A stretch of DNA of 64,000 bases from Chrysaora quinquecirrha (Eukaryota; Cnidaria; Scyphozoa; Semaeostomeae; Pelagiidae). The notes beneath the pieces are model-generated. The model did not search any database. It was not told the DNA's origin and saw only the letters and a program-made list of their open reading frames with translations. The DNA is taken from contig JACTAT010000113.1 in assembly GCA_014526335.1 (NCBI GenBank), positions 1 to 64,000 on the forward strand, read 5' to 3'. Both the position numbers and the translations under genes were made by a program. Below, piece after piece: positions 1 to 12,300 of this stretch. Each line of letters starts with the position of its first letter. Position 1 is the stretch's first letter.

Positions 1-80
1 GGAAGATGATAATGATGAGGGTGCTGATTATGATTATGATTATGATGACCACGATGATGATAATGATAATGATGTTTATA

Positions 81-112
<32 letters not shown>

Positions 113-168
113 AATGATGTTTCTAATGATGATGACGCTTGTGTAGATGATGAAGATGATTATGATGG

Positions 169-212
<44 letters not shown>

Positions 213-330
213 TTGACGATGATGATGATGATTTTGGTTATAATTGTGATTGTGATTGCGATCATGATTATGACTGGGATTATGGTTATTATTGTGATTG
301 CAAATGTGATTGTTGTGATTGTGATTATAA
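1..330. repeat. GAT/GATGAT microsatellite in intron
   Basis: Almost pure (GAT)n with interruptions, ending in a TGATTGTGATTG variant. It lies directly upstream of the pyrimidine tract and acceptor (TTTATAG) of the exon at 354. The apparent poly-Met open frame at 147-353 is a by-product of the trinucleotide repeat. Confidence 0.95.
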
Positions 331-353
331 GTATTTTTTTTTTATCTTTATAG

Positions 354-3300
354 TTATACAAAAGAATCATTGCGATTGATTTCTGAAGATAAGCAGCGAC
401 GTCTCGGTGTCAAAAGTCCAACTCACAAAGAGGTAACTATCTTCAATTATTCTTGTTTTCCCTCTGGTGTAGTATCGTGTTCCCGTAGCAGGGGCGTAGG
501 AGGGTATTGAAAAATAGGGGGGCACATGAAAAAAGGGGCACTAAAGTGAGCAAGTGCGCCGAAGGCGTACGGGGTGCGGGGGCATGCTCCCCCGGAAAAT
601 TTTGAATATTGAAGCAGCTACTTTGGCTCTGGTAGCCTCTTTCGTACTAAAATTCTTAATTATATAAACATATTTTCCAAGGCAGTTGGTGGTCCTACTT
701 AGCCTTTCAAGGTGTAATTTCGATCAAGCTTTTGATGTATTGCAACAACAAATCAATTCAACTAATATAGCAAATTAAGATATTAAGTTCAGAATGAGTT
801 TATGAAGAAAAAAACTAAATTCCAACAAAAATAAAAGCCTAGATTTTGGCAACAGAACGAAAAACCTGCAACAAAAATTGAAGTCATATCTATTATTTCC
901 ATTAAAAAGCTAGTGTCTTAAATAGAGAGTAGGTCTTTCATTGCATTTTGTTAAGTACAAAACTCAAAGAATACTGTAGTTTAAAATAAAGAAGGGGCAC
1001 TTTTCAGATATAAAAGGGGCGGGCATAAGATTTGGCAGAAAAGCGGGGGGGCACGTGCCCCCCTGGCCCCCCGGCTCCTACGCCACTGTCCCGTAGTCAA
1101 TAAAACTCAATCTTCATGTCTTTTAAAATCTAATTTCATAGTTGTGCACTTGAAAAACAACGCTAACACAAAGCATTTTATAAGATTGAATTCAGAAATC
1201 GTTAACTGGGGGGGGGGGGATTTGTATATTTTGCTTGCATGGGCATCCATTTTCACGATTCTGGTATAAGGAACGGTGTCAAATTTCCAGAAACCGTTGA
1301 ATTTATTGAACATTCATTTGTTTTTTCCAGAGTTCAAAAGGAACCACAATCAGCCCAGCAACATCGACCACGGATACTGCTGACGAAAACAGTGATGAGA
1401 GAATCACTGTTTTAGAGATCTACAGGAAAAGTGATAGCAGGACTGATGGCTCCCACCAAAGCAAATATATACACTTGGGTTGAAGAACATCCTACTTTCG
1501 AAGTATTCAGACCAGGTAGGCTATTACATTCTGAATTAACCACAACCATTTCGAAAAGAATAAGTAATAATCAAATTTAGAGTTTTTGGAGTATTTTTAC
1601 GTGGATGCGGACCAGTCGTCTTGGCTGAGATGGGCCTTATATCGGTTTACGTGGAGCTATCTCGGGGCTACATGAGTTATGACCGGAATGTGCGTTGCTG
1701 AAATTCTGAGGCTTAAACCTACCTTCAATAATAATGTACTTTAGACCAACTTTCGATACTGTTTTTAAGATTTCATAAAACTCATGACTACCTTAAGCAA
1801 TTTTGCACAAAATAGAATAAATAACCCATGTTTAGAGAATTTTTTGGAAAAGCCCTACCCTTGTCCACCCTTATGAACCAAACGAGCGGTATACACCCGT
1901 ACCAATTTTCTATTATATGTCCCCGGCAGCAACATAACGTAAAAGCATGATTAGGCCTGCGGATAGAATTACGTAAATCTATGCTTAAGTCCCACTCTTC
2001 GTAAAACCATGACTATGGTAAAACCAACATCAAATGTTACCCACATCAGCAGCCATTTGAGATAATGAAACTGAGTAGGATGGCTTTATTGCTTAAGGCC
2101 GTCGCACACGATGAGAGAGTGGAATTATAAACTTTCTAGCTGGAGTCTTGACAAACGCCAGACTTTTTTGGAAACCAATCACGGCTCAGTATTTTTCGAA
2201 TCTTCCGTTTGATTGGTTCTTGGGAACTTCCGCTTCACATCGAAAACAGCAGTAAACCAATCATTTGACAGGATAATTTGATTGAGGAATTTTCGTAAAA
2301 TTTCGCACTGGCAGTTTGCATTCAAAGTTTGTCCAGGTTTTTATTAGCAAATTGATGAATCGTATTTCCGATCGACTATAATTCTGTAAGACTGGCCTAA
2401 GAACTTGGATCTACGACTAGTATTAAGTCCAGCCTACGGGGGCTTATTCACTTTATTTTCTAATTCGATGAGTGACTTATTAGAAAGGGGACTTGTTGGA
2501 GCTAATCAGAGGAGGGCTTCATAACCAACTGGAATAGATTTTTCCACGAGTGGCCTACCACAATAGATGGGATTCGAACATGGCCTGCATGATCAGAGAG
2601 CCAACGTCGATTCCGCTTAGCCAAAAAGCCCAATGAAATCGTTGTGAAACTCTCTAAGTCTTACAGCCCAAGGCTCTCCTCCGATTTAAATTTATGTTAC
2701 GGCTATGGTCCATGGTCATCCTTCTTTAGCACCATACATATTTGTATATACACTTTTTTTTAATAAGCAACCGCGCAATAAGCAACTAGGGCTGAACTGA
2801 CGTTAACATTAAGCAACTTGAGTGCTCAATTGAATTACTGTAAGCAACTAAGACGTCAAACAACCAAGCTTATTCTCTTTCTTGTGTTAGGAAATTGTTC
2901 TTCGTTCTTATGTTTTGCATGTTGAAGTTCGTTAGCTAACGTTTTTCCACTTACTGTCTCCCAATAGTCATGTTGTAGGCCTAACAGATGACGATTTTGA
3001 CCCGCGAAGTCAGGGGTGGTTAGTAGGTACAAAAAATTTTAAACAACGTTTAAGCAACTTTGAGGGCTGAAATGTCTAAAATTTTAAGCAACTTTGAGGG
3101 CTGGACGAAAGTCAAGTTGCTTATTTAAAAAAAGTGTATTTTCATTAATGCCAAGCGCTAGGATAGATTTTTCCACGAATTATTCGTATTTGGATATTCT
3201 AATTACCGTCTTTTTGCTGTCGCAGCTAACATCCAAAGACAGCTGATTGCTTCTTCTTTCTACGCACGCCAGAAATCTGATCGAAATTCTGGTAATTTCG

Positions 3301-6300
3301 TTTTCATTTTGCTGGCTGTGTAATAAAAGAATTCATCAAATTCCAGAAAAAGAATTTATCCCTGTTGTGATTATTGAATTTTTACGCTTTTCGAACTTGC
3401 TCTATTTATCCTGAAATCATTGTTTGTTAATACCCTGCGACAAGAAATTGAAATGTATTTCATTATTTCTAACAGCAAACTCAGGCAATGTTTCTCAAAG
3501 GGAGAAGAAAGATCTCACAGAAGTGATAAGAAATAATGTCAAGAAATCTTTAAAAGAAACCATTTTGACAAGGTAAGGTCCATTCACTATTGACATTGAA
3601 ATATTAGGCCCTGGTCAAACGATCAAAGGGCGTATTTTTTTTGTCACATTCTGTTTTCAGCAGACGCCTTCTCTTTTCGGCAGACGTCTCAACGTCTGCC
3701 GAAAAGAGAAGGCAATTCTGCAAACGGCAGGTTTCGCAGGCCTCCAAAACCTTCTGTCCCTGAAGCTTGAAGGTTTCGCAGACATCGAAAGGAATCTCGT
3801 TCTAGCTATAAAATGAATTTTTTAGTTCGAATTTGTTCTGCTCAGCCTACGTTTTCGGCAGCTGTGTTTTTTTGGTGAAGGAAACGTTTTCCTGCTAACT
3901 CGAACGTTTACAGATTTTGAAAGATCTGCCGAAATCAGGAGGTTACCAAAAAATTGTTTTTCCAGCTTTTTAATTATGCTTGTCAAACAAAATGTTTATC
4001 GTCTGGTCACGTCGCAAAATGTGCTCGTCAAACATCTGTGTCAAACGTTTGAAATTTGCTTATCAAACAATGTTTAAAAGTTTGTCCATGATGGGGCTAT
4101 TTAATTGATATCCACTGGGCAGCATTGTTATTGACTGCTCCGCGTTATTCTTCTCGCAGCTTCAGACAGTCATTTCTCAGAAGCTTCCATTTCCACTGCT
4201 TCATGATTTCGGATAACATTATTATCATCATCATGGCTTATCGCTCTATTAGTAAAATCTCCAACTCTATTTCTAAACAGACATAAACACTGTATTTTTC
4301 TACGAAGCCACTCCTTCGCCTTTCTGTTTCTGTGCATGATTATTATAGCGTTTATCACGAATAAGGAGTAATAAAGCACAAGGGTGACCTGGTAAAATGC
4401 TGAAAGGTACGCCCCAGTATATTTTGTACTTCCAGCCATCTGAATGCAAACAAGTGCTACATTCCAGATGCAATATGGTGTGGTAGACAAAAAAGTAGCA
4501 GAAGCAAGTAACAGAACAGTTTTGAAAAGCTCTTGGACGTAATTAGGCCCATTGGCTGACTGTGTTCCAGAGTAAACGGGGTTTTCGTTGGTGAACCGAC
4601 GTATTCGTAGATATCCTTTGATGTAGAGAACACTTACTAGTGCCATTGAAGAAAAAACGGTTACTGCCATTACTTTTTATTTTCCTTCCACAAGACGGAA
4701 GATCTCTTAAAAACACTAAACATTGCTGAATATTATGTTGCAATAAACAGCGGAAACATTTTCGGGCATACTTGAAAGCTTTTTTCGTTTGACACTCCTC
4801 AGAGTATGAACGTCAGAAACAGACCGAAACAATAGACTAAGGCGGAATTTATACCCAGATGCGGCTCGAAATGCACCAATCAGAAAGAAAAACTGAATTG
4901 GCATTGTGTTTTAAACAGCAATCAGCTTTAGGCGGGGAAAAAAATGAAAATTAATTGAAGAGTCCAAGTGAGAAAACGAACTCCTTCTGTCTACACAGAA
5001 CCGGCTGAATATTATGTTCTAACCCTGTCAATATTTCCATTTATTAAGGAGTCATTAATTGACGATCTGAAGGTCTTGTTTGCCTTTGTCGTTTCCTGAG
5101 CTTAATGAATTTCTCCTGATTTGTCGAAAAACAGATGACTGAGCTAGTAGATTAGTTCTAGCACAAATTACTAACTAAATATAAACTTCAGTATGTGATC
5201 CAAATATTTGTAAACAATGTAGTTTTCACTCTAGTGTGGTGGTACAATATTACAAGATCTGTGTGAGTTCACACAAAAGATGATGTTTTGACAGAAGCGC
5301 TGCTTGCTGTAGAAGACTAAAACTAAGAAGACTAACTTCATTCCCGAAAGATTAATTGCTTTTTCTAGAATATTACTAGATTCTCAAAGGTTTACTAAAA
5401 GATTCTGAGATTTTTCGTACTCCTAGAAGAATATTACACGGAAAAGAAGAGTTCGGGATAACGTTAGTTCATAGTACGAGAAGATCTCCAGATTTGAAAA
5501 GATTATATGATTTCAAAATGAGAAAAATACTTTGGGGAAGATACCTTTATTAAAGAACTCTTCTTACATTATGGAGAATAAAACTAGATTCACTTTCACG
5601 GAGAGCATTTCGCGATTTTAGAAGAATATTTCAGATAGCTTGGTTCACAAAGATGAGTAACTCATCCAAGAAAGAAGATAACTTGATTCTAGGATTTTTT
5701 CATTGAAGAAATTACTCTATTTCAGGAGCAGTAGATATTGCATTTTGCTTGATCCAAAATGATGGGACTTTGCGATATGCAGTTTAAGTATGCATTTCCT
5801 CCTTCAATTCAGAGAGCTTTCGGTGTTATTTCAATTGTATTTGGCCCTATAACAGTCATTGTAAATATGACTGTAATCATATCAATGATTGCTACTGAAC
5901 AGACATTCACAAACTCGTCAAACTTTTTAATGATTTGGTTGAGTTTTGTCGATTTCTTGCATGGAGCCATTGTTTTCCCTTCGCTTGCGGTATTAAGTTT
6001 TGAAGACGATACTAGCACAATCTGTATATTTGGAATTTCAGCAACACTTGGTGGTTACTTTCTATCAACTTATTCGTTTTTCATAACGATTCTTATTGCA
6101 GTCGACAGGTTCTTACACATGAACCCTGATTTGCATCGGTCGCCATCAAGGCTAGAAAAACTATTCAAGAGGCCAACGTTATACGTCCTTCTTCTTGCGG
6201 TTGCTCTCTTGGCAGTTGCAATGTCGATTTCAAATTTATTTCTTTACCGATTGGGAATTCATGTTAGGCCATGCGCAAAAATGGCGGTAACTATTACTGC

Positions 6301-9300
6301 TTTTTCTTCAATGGCACTAGTTACTGTTCTCTACATCAAAGGATATCTACGAATACGTCGCTTCACAAACGACAACCCAGTTTACTCCGGAACACAGTCC
6401 GCAAATGGGCCTAATTACGTTCGAGAGCTCTTCAAAACTGTCCTGTTACTTGTTTCTGCTACCGTTTTGTCGAACGCGCCATTTTGCATTTTGAGTGTAA
6501 CACTTGTTTGCATTCAGATCGCTGGGAGTACAAAATATACTGGGGCCTACTTTTCAGCATTTTACGTGGTCGCCCTAGTGCTTCATTACTCCTTATTCGT
6601 GACAAACGCTATAATAATCTTGTACAGAAACAGAAAGGCGAAGGAGTGGCTTCGTGGAAAAATACAGTGTCTATGTCTGCTCAGAACTGGAGATGATAAT
6701 GATAGAGCGACAAAAACGATGGTGATAATAATGTTATCAGAAATCTTGGAGCAGTGGAAATGGAAATCTCTGAGAGATGAGTGTTTGAAGCTGCGACAAA
6801 AACATTACAGTACAATCAATAACAAACCTATCCAGGGATTATCAATCCTCATCTTAGTAAATGATCGGAAATCTAAGAAAGCCCACAGAAAACAAGAGAT
6901 ATTCAACAGCACAGGATGAACCAAATTTGTTACTAGCAGCACGGTGTACTGATAACATCAATGAATATATCCATATCAAACAGCATACTCTCACAAACCG
7001 TCTTCTTCAATATATTGGAACCTCCATATAACGGACAGTAAAGGGACCGACGACACTGTCCATTGTAGATAGGTCACATCTCGTCAGGCTGTCCCATCTT
7101 TCTGCCGAATGGTCGATGAAAAAGTACCGAAGTTATTAGTTCCAGAATTTCAGTCTAGGGGCACATAAATTTTAGCTTTGGTCCACATCAGCTGTATATT
7201 TCATATTCACAATCAAATTCACCTTAGATGTCTAAGTACTGCTTCTATGTGGGCGCCCCTCCAATCATCGCCAAGTTACAGCTCGTTTCGTATATAGGTC
7301 TATAAAGGCTAAATCTGCTATGAAAATGTCGTTGGATACAAATTGGTTTCTCAAAGCCCTGCTCTAAATTTCTTCGACAACGTTCGTTTGCCCCTCCAAT
7401 TTTGGTTGTCTGCCTATCCCACTGCATCCAACACACCCTGTATGGCATCGTACTGTGTCCTGTTCAATGTCCCAGTAGTAATACAGTTGACATTGTAACA
7501 GTATAGTACAGTGGTACCTCCTCCATTAACGGACAGCCCTATGCAAGGGACACCTCCGAACAATGGACAAATATTTTCCCCCGAAGGTATTTTCTTTGTA
7601 GCTACAAACCTCTACACAGCGTACACCTCTCTACAATGGACAATGACATTGCTCCCTTTAGTGTCCGTTATATGGAGGTTCCACTGTGATATTGAGGTGG
7701 AGGTCCCACCCCGCAACTCTAGGCAACAACACATTCTAAAACATGATTCTGCCATAGGACAACATTTACTAGATCACCTAGAGTGCGCCGCATCTGGGTA
7801 TAAATTCCGACTTAGTATATTGTTTCGGTTTGTTTCTGACGTTGATGCTCTGAGGAGTGTCAGACGAAAAAAGCTTTTAAGTATGCCCGAAAATGTTTCC
7901 ACTGTTTATCGCAATTCTGAAGATTAACAACGCAAAAACTTTCCACTGTATTGTAATAATGCAGTATTGTGGTAATGTAGTATTTTTAATATTGTACCAG
8001 CATACTACAGCGAAAATTTACATATATTTAGATCGCAAAGTACAGTTAATGTTTAGTTAATAATAATTTGTGCTAGGACTAATTAAAAAGCTGTGCTATC
8101 TGTTTTTCGACAAATCAGGAGAAATTCATTAAGCTAAGGAAATGACAAAGGCAAACAAGACCTGGAGATTGTAGATTAATGATTCCTTAATTAAAGGGTA
8201 GTTTCTGTTCAAAACCGTCAGATTTCGCCTCAAGTTCACAGCCAAATTTTGCAGAACTGACTGCTTTCAGCTTAATGAGCTTTTAGTCATCTGAAAGCCC
8301 TGTCTCTACTGAGTACAAGGAGGCATAGAAAAGTTTATCTCCTCCCAGTTTTATTTGGTGGGCTTGGAGAACTTTGCTTGTCAAGCAATGTTTGATCTTT
8401 TGGCTGCCTTTTCAACATTATTTGTCAAACATTTCTTTTGTTATTGTCAAACCTTAACAACTTGCAACATTTCAGCACCTAGCAACATTTCTTAGCACAA
8501 GGCGTTCGTGCTTGCACATTAGCAATAACATCGTTGTTCCAAAATGTTGGACAGCAATATTTTCGGACATGGCCAAACGGCCAAACATTTGTTGTAAAGC
8601 AAATTTAAAATGTTTAACCAACAATTTTGATCGTTTGGCCAGGACCTTACATAGAATAAACTATCATTGGGCAAAACTATATTATTTTGTCTAAGTTTTA
8701 ATTCATTTTGACAAAGATATGAAATGCTTCTGATCAGCTTTGGTATTTAATTTCAGATGTCGTGAATTTGATATGGAAGTCAACTCTGACGAAATAACGA
8801 AATTATGTCAAGCAATTGAAGAGGAAATCGCGAAGATGTTTGGAGATACTGGACAGAAATATAAAACAAAATACAGGAGTCTGATTTTCAATTTGAAGGA
8901 TCCTAAAAATAGGGTAAGACTTGTTTGTTTGTTTGTTTGTTTGTTTGTTTGTTTTTTGTTTTTTATATTCATCCACTGCGAAGTCATGGTTTACCAATAA
9001 TGAAGAGAATCAGACGCCGTATGCCAACTGGACCATAGAATGATATGATTTTGGTCCAGACCGAAGATCAAACATTGTTGGTCAAACAGTTGAGATTTGC
9101 ATAAGAATTAATGTTTGTCCGTTTTCAAAAACTTCAGGAACAGTTTCTGCTTTTTACAGGAAAAACGTGTTTGACAAGCAATGTTTTTCGACGTGCCATG
9201 CGGTCAAACCTGTTGTTTTATATGCAAATTTCAAATGTTATTGGAGTGGAATGGAGCAGAACGGAATGGAATGATATGGAAGTTTCTGTTGGTCCTCTAG

Positions 9301-12300
9301 GCGTCTGGTCTCTTGGTCACTTGTCTCTAGGTCTCTAGGTCTGTAGTCTCTAGGTCTCTGGTCTCTAGCTCATTGGTCTCTAGGTCTCTGGTCTCTAGTC
9401 TCTGGTCTCTAGGTTTGTGGTCTCTAGGTCATTGGTCTCTAGGTGTTTGGTTTCTAGGTCACCGGTCTCTAGGTCTCTGGTCTCTAGGTCTAGGGTCTCT
9501 AGGTCTGTGGTCTCTTGGTCACTGGTCTTAGGTTAGTAGGTCACTGGTCTCTACGTCACTATTCTCTAGGACACTGGCCTCTAGGTCTAGGGTCTCTAGG
9601 TCTATGGTCTCTTGGTCACTGGTTCTAGGTCACTGGTCTTAGGTCTCTAGGTCTAGGGTCTCTAGGTCTCTGGTCTCTAGATCACTAGGTCACTGGTCTC
9701 TAGGTCACTGGCCTCTAAATCACCTGTCTCTAGGTCTCTAGTCTCTAGGTCTCTTGGTGTTTGGTTTCTAGGTCACTCGTCTCTAAATCACCTGTCTCCA
9801 GGTCTCTGGTCTCTAGGTCTAAGGTCTTTAGGTCTGTGGTCTCTTGGTCACTGGTCTCTAGGTCACTAGTCTCTAGATCACTGGCCTCTAGATCACTTGT
9901 CTCTCTAGGTCCCATATAAACGTGGAAGAGTCATCTACGTTCAAAACCATACCATACCGTTTGTGACATTTTTGAAACTTCTCTCATGTAAACAGTGTCA
10001 CGTCTTCTACACTTCTCGCGCGGTGTTGTTTTCAATTTGTCTTTCTTGTCTTTTAGAATCTGTATAAGCAAGTTGTACTTGGAGATTTATCACCATCAAA
10101 GCTTGTTCACATGACCCCTGAACAGCTTGCGTCTGCTGAGTTGGCAAGATGGAGGGAAAAGGAAGCAAAACACGTAAGCATTTACAAAATTAATTTGTTA
10201 TTCTGTCGTCGTATTTATAATATTCTTCTGGCTTTAATTTTCTGTGTATATTTTTAAGACAAGCCTTTGTAGGCCTTTATAGAAACAGAACTTTGTATAA
10301 GACCGAATGTATCCCTTAACAACGAAGTCAATTGTATTGTACTAGGCCGTTTGTCCTGCTCAAGCCCAAAAGAGTATAGCTTCTAAGTCAAAAGGGCCCT
10401 CGCAACCTCCTCGAAACCTTCCCTAATTTACGGAGCAACCAACTGTGAGTAGTAGTGCACAATGAAGAACGAGTTGGGTCTAAAAATGATGTACAAGAGA
10501 ATTTTTGAATTTCTATGAAGTTGGTTGAGAATGAGTTGGGTCTAAAAATGATGTACAATAGAATTTTTGAATTTCTAATTCTATAGTCTGCTTTATTCAA
10601 CCCCAACCCCAATCCCGGTTACTCGTGCATTGCACGTTGCGTAATTTCTACGGTAAGACTAAAAGTTATCTGTAATTTTTAAGAGGCAAAATGTTCATGG
10701 ACCAATCAATGTTTATTTCATAACACATTGATTGTTTGGTAAAAGAATACAGTACTCAGAGTATTCGAAATGGAAAAGTCAGATAATGTTGATTTAGGCA
10801 TAGATGTAATCTACAATGCCTGCCGGAATGTTTGCAGAGGGGGGAGGGAAGATGTCACGTTGAGTAGGAAATTCAACCTTGTGTTCCAAGTATTCTGGCA
10901 GGCATTGTAGACAAGGTACCTTATTTTTGCACTGTTACACCGCTTGGTTAGCCATTTTTACCTAGTATTTGAGTGATTCACCTGAAGAATGACCAATTAT
11001 GACAAGAATGGCCATGTCGAGAATGGCCAAATGTGGTAAGATTGGCCATTGGCGAGCATGACCGAATATGGCGAAAATGGCCACGGTGAAAATGACCAAG
11101 TATGATGAGAATGGCCAAATATGGCGAGAATGACTATGATGAGAATGGCCAAATATGGTGAGAATGACTTTGTTGAGAATTTCCAAATATGATGGGAATG
11201 GCTAAATATGGTGAGAATGACTATGATGAGAATGGCCAAATATGGTGATAATGACTTTGTTGAGAATTTCCAAATATGATGGGAATGTCCAAATATTGTG
11301 AGAATGATCCAGAATGGTGAGAATAACCTTTTTAGAATGGCAAAATATGATGAGAAAGGCTATTGTCAAACCGACCAAATATGGTGAGAATGTCAATGAT
11401 AAGAATGACCACATATCGTTAAAATGGCTGTTATGTGAATGGCAAGATATGTTGAGAATTGCCATGGATTTTCATTCAGTTTAAATCAATTCAACTGTGA
11501 GATACATTATTTGAAAAATATAATAAAAGATGTTATTTTACACCGTTCTGAAAAGGCGTGGCAATAGCTCGAGCACCATTTTGCCAACTGGGTCCCGGAC
11601 TGGAGACTGTAGTATATAGTGGTTTTGTTCTTGAGAGTAGCTGTAAATAATCTTTTTAGGGTGAAGTTGAGCTTGAAACTGAAGCAGAAGACTTGCGAAA
11701 TCTTGAGGTATTCTGATATTTCTTAACCCTTTGTTTACCACCATAAGAAATATTCAAGATAACATTACTGAAATCGTTCAGCAAGGTAGATATGTGTGAA
11801 GATAAGACAAAATCGGTGAAAAAAGTGTTCAGGGGGGAGGGGGCGATTTTTTATGAATTTTTTCCCCAAAAAGATAATGGCTACCACCTCAACTCTTTTC
11901 ATCATTTCATATCATGAAATGAAAGTGCACTCAAAAAGCTGCAGAAAAAGTACTTACTTTCCTCACTATCTTGTTTACTTTCAGAAAAAAAAAACATTTA
12001 TTGCCTTTTTAATTAGGCCAATATTTTTTCTGGCTGAAAATTAGCAATTTAGGCCGAAGGAAATGTTGAAATATTCAGCCATAAAAAGAAAAGCTGGGAG
12101 GAAGTCGTAATTTAATGACCAAGAATTACTCTATGTAAAAACACACGAATGGAATCTGTACCTTGGAACAGGAATTTTTCACAGCTCTTTTCCCATGCCG
12201 GGACTTATAAGCCCCGTCGGTAAACAAAGGGTTTCTTAAGTAGTGTAATGATTTCCTCTTAATGCACCTCTTGCAGTAGATTTAACCCTAGTCCTGCTTT

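Noticed and set aside
147..353. Poly-methionine open frame
   Set aside because: Pure consequence of a (GAT)n microsatellite inside an intron.
4716..4904. Minus-strand 62-codon frame, similar to the end of 7511-7927
   Set aside because: Similarity reflects the shared TATA-containing module, which at two other copies has no open frame; treated as non-coding.
6484..6696. 70-codon frame overlapping the GPCR
   Set aside because: Shadow of the receptor coding sequence in another frame.
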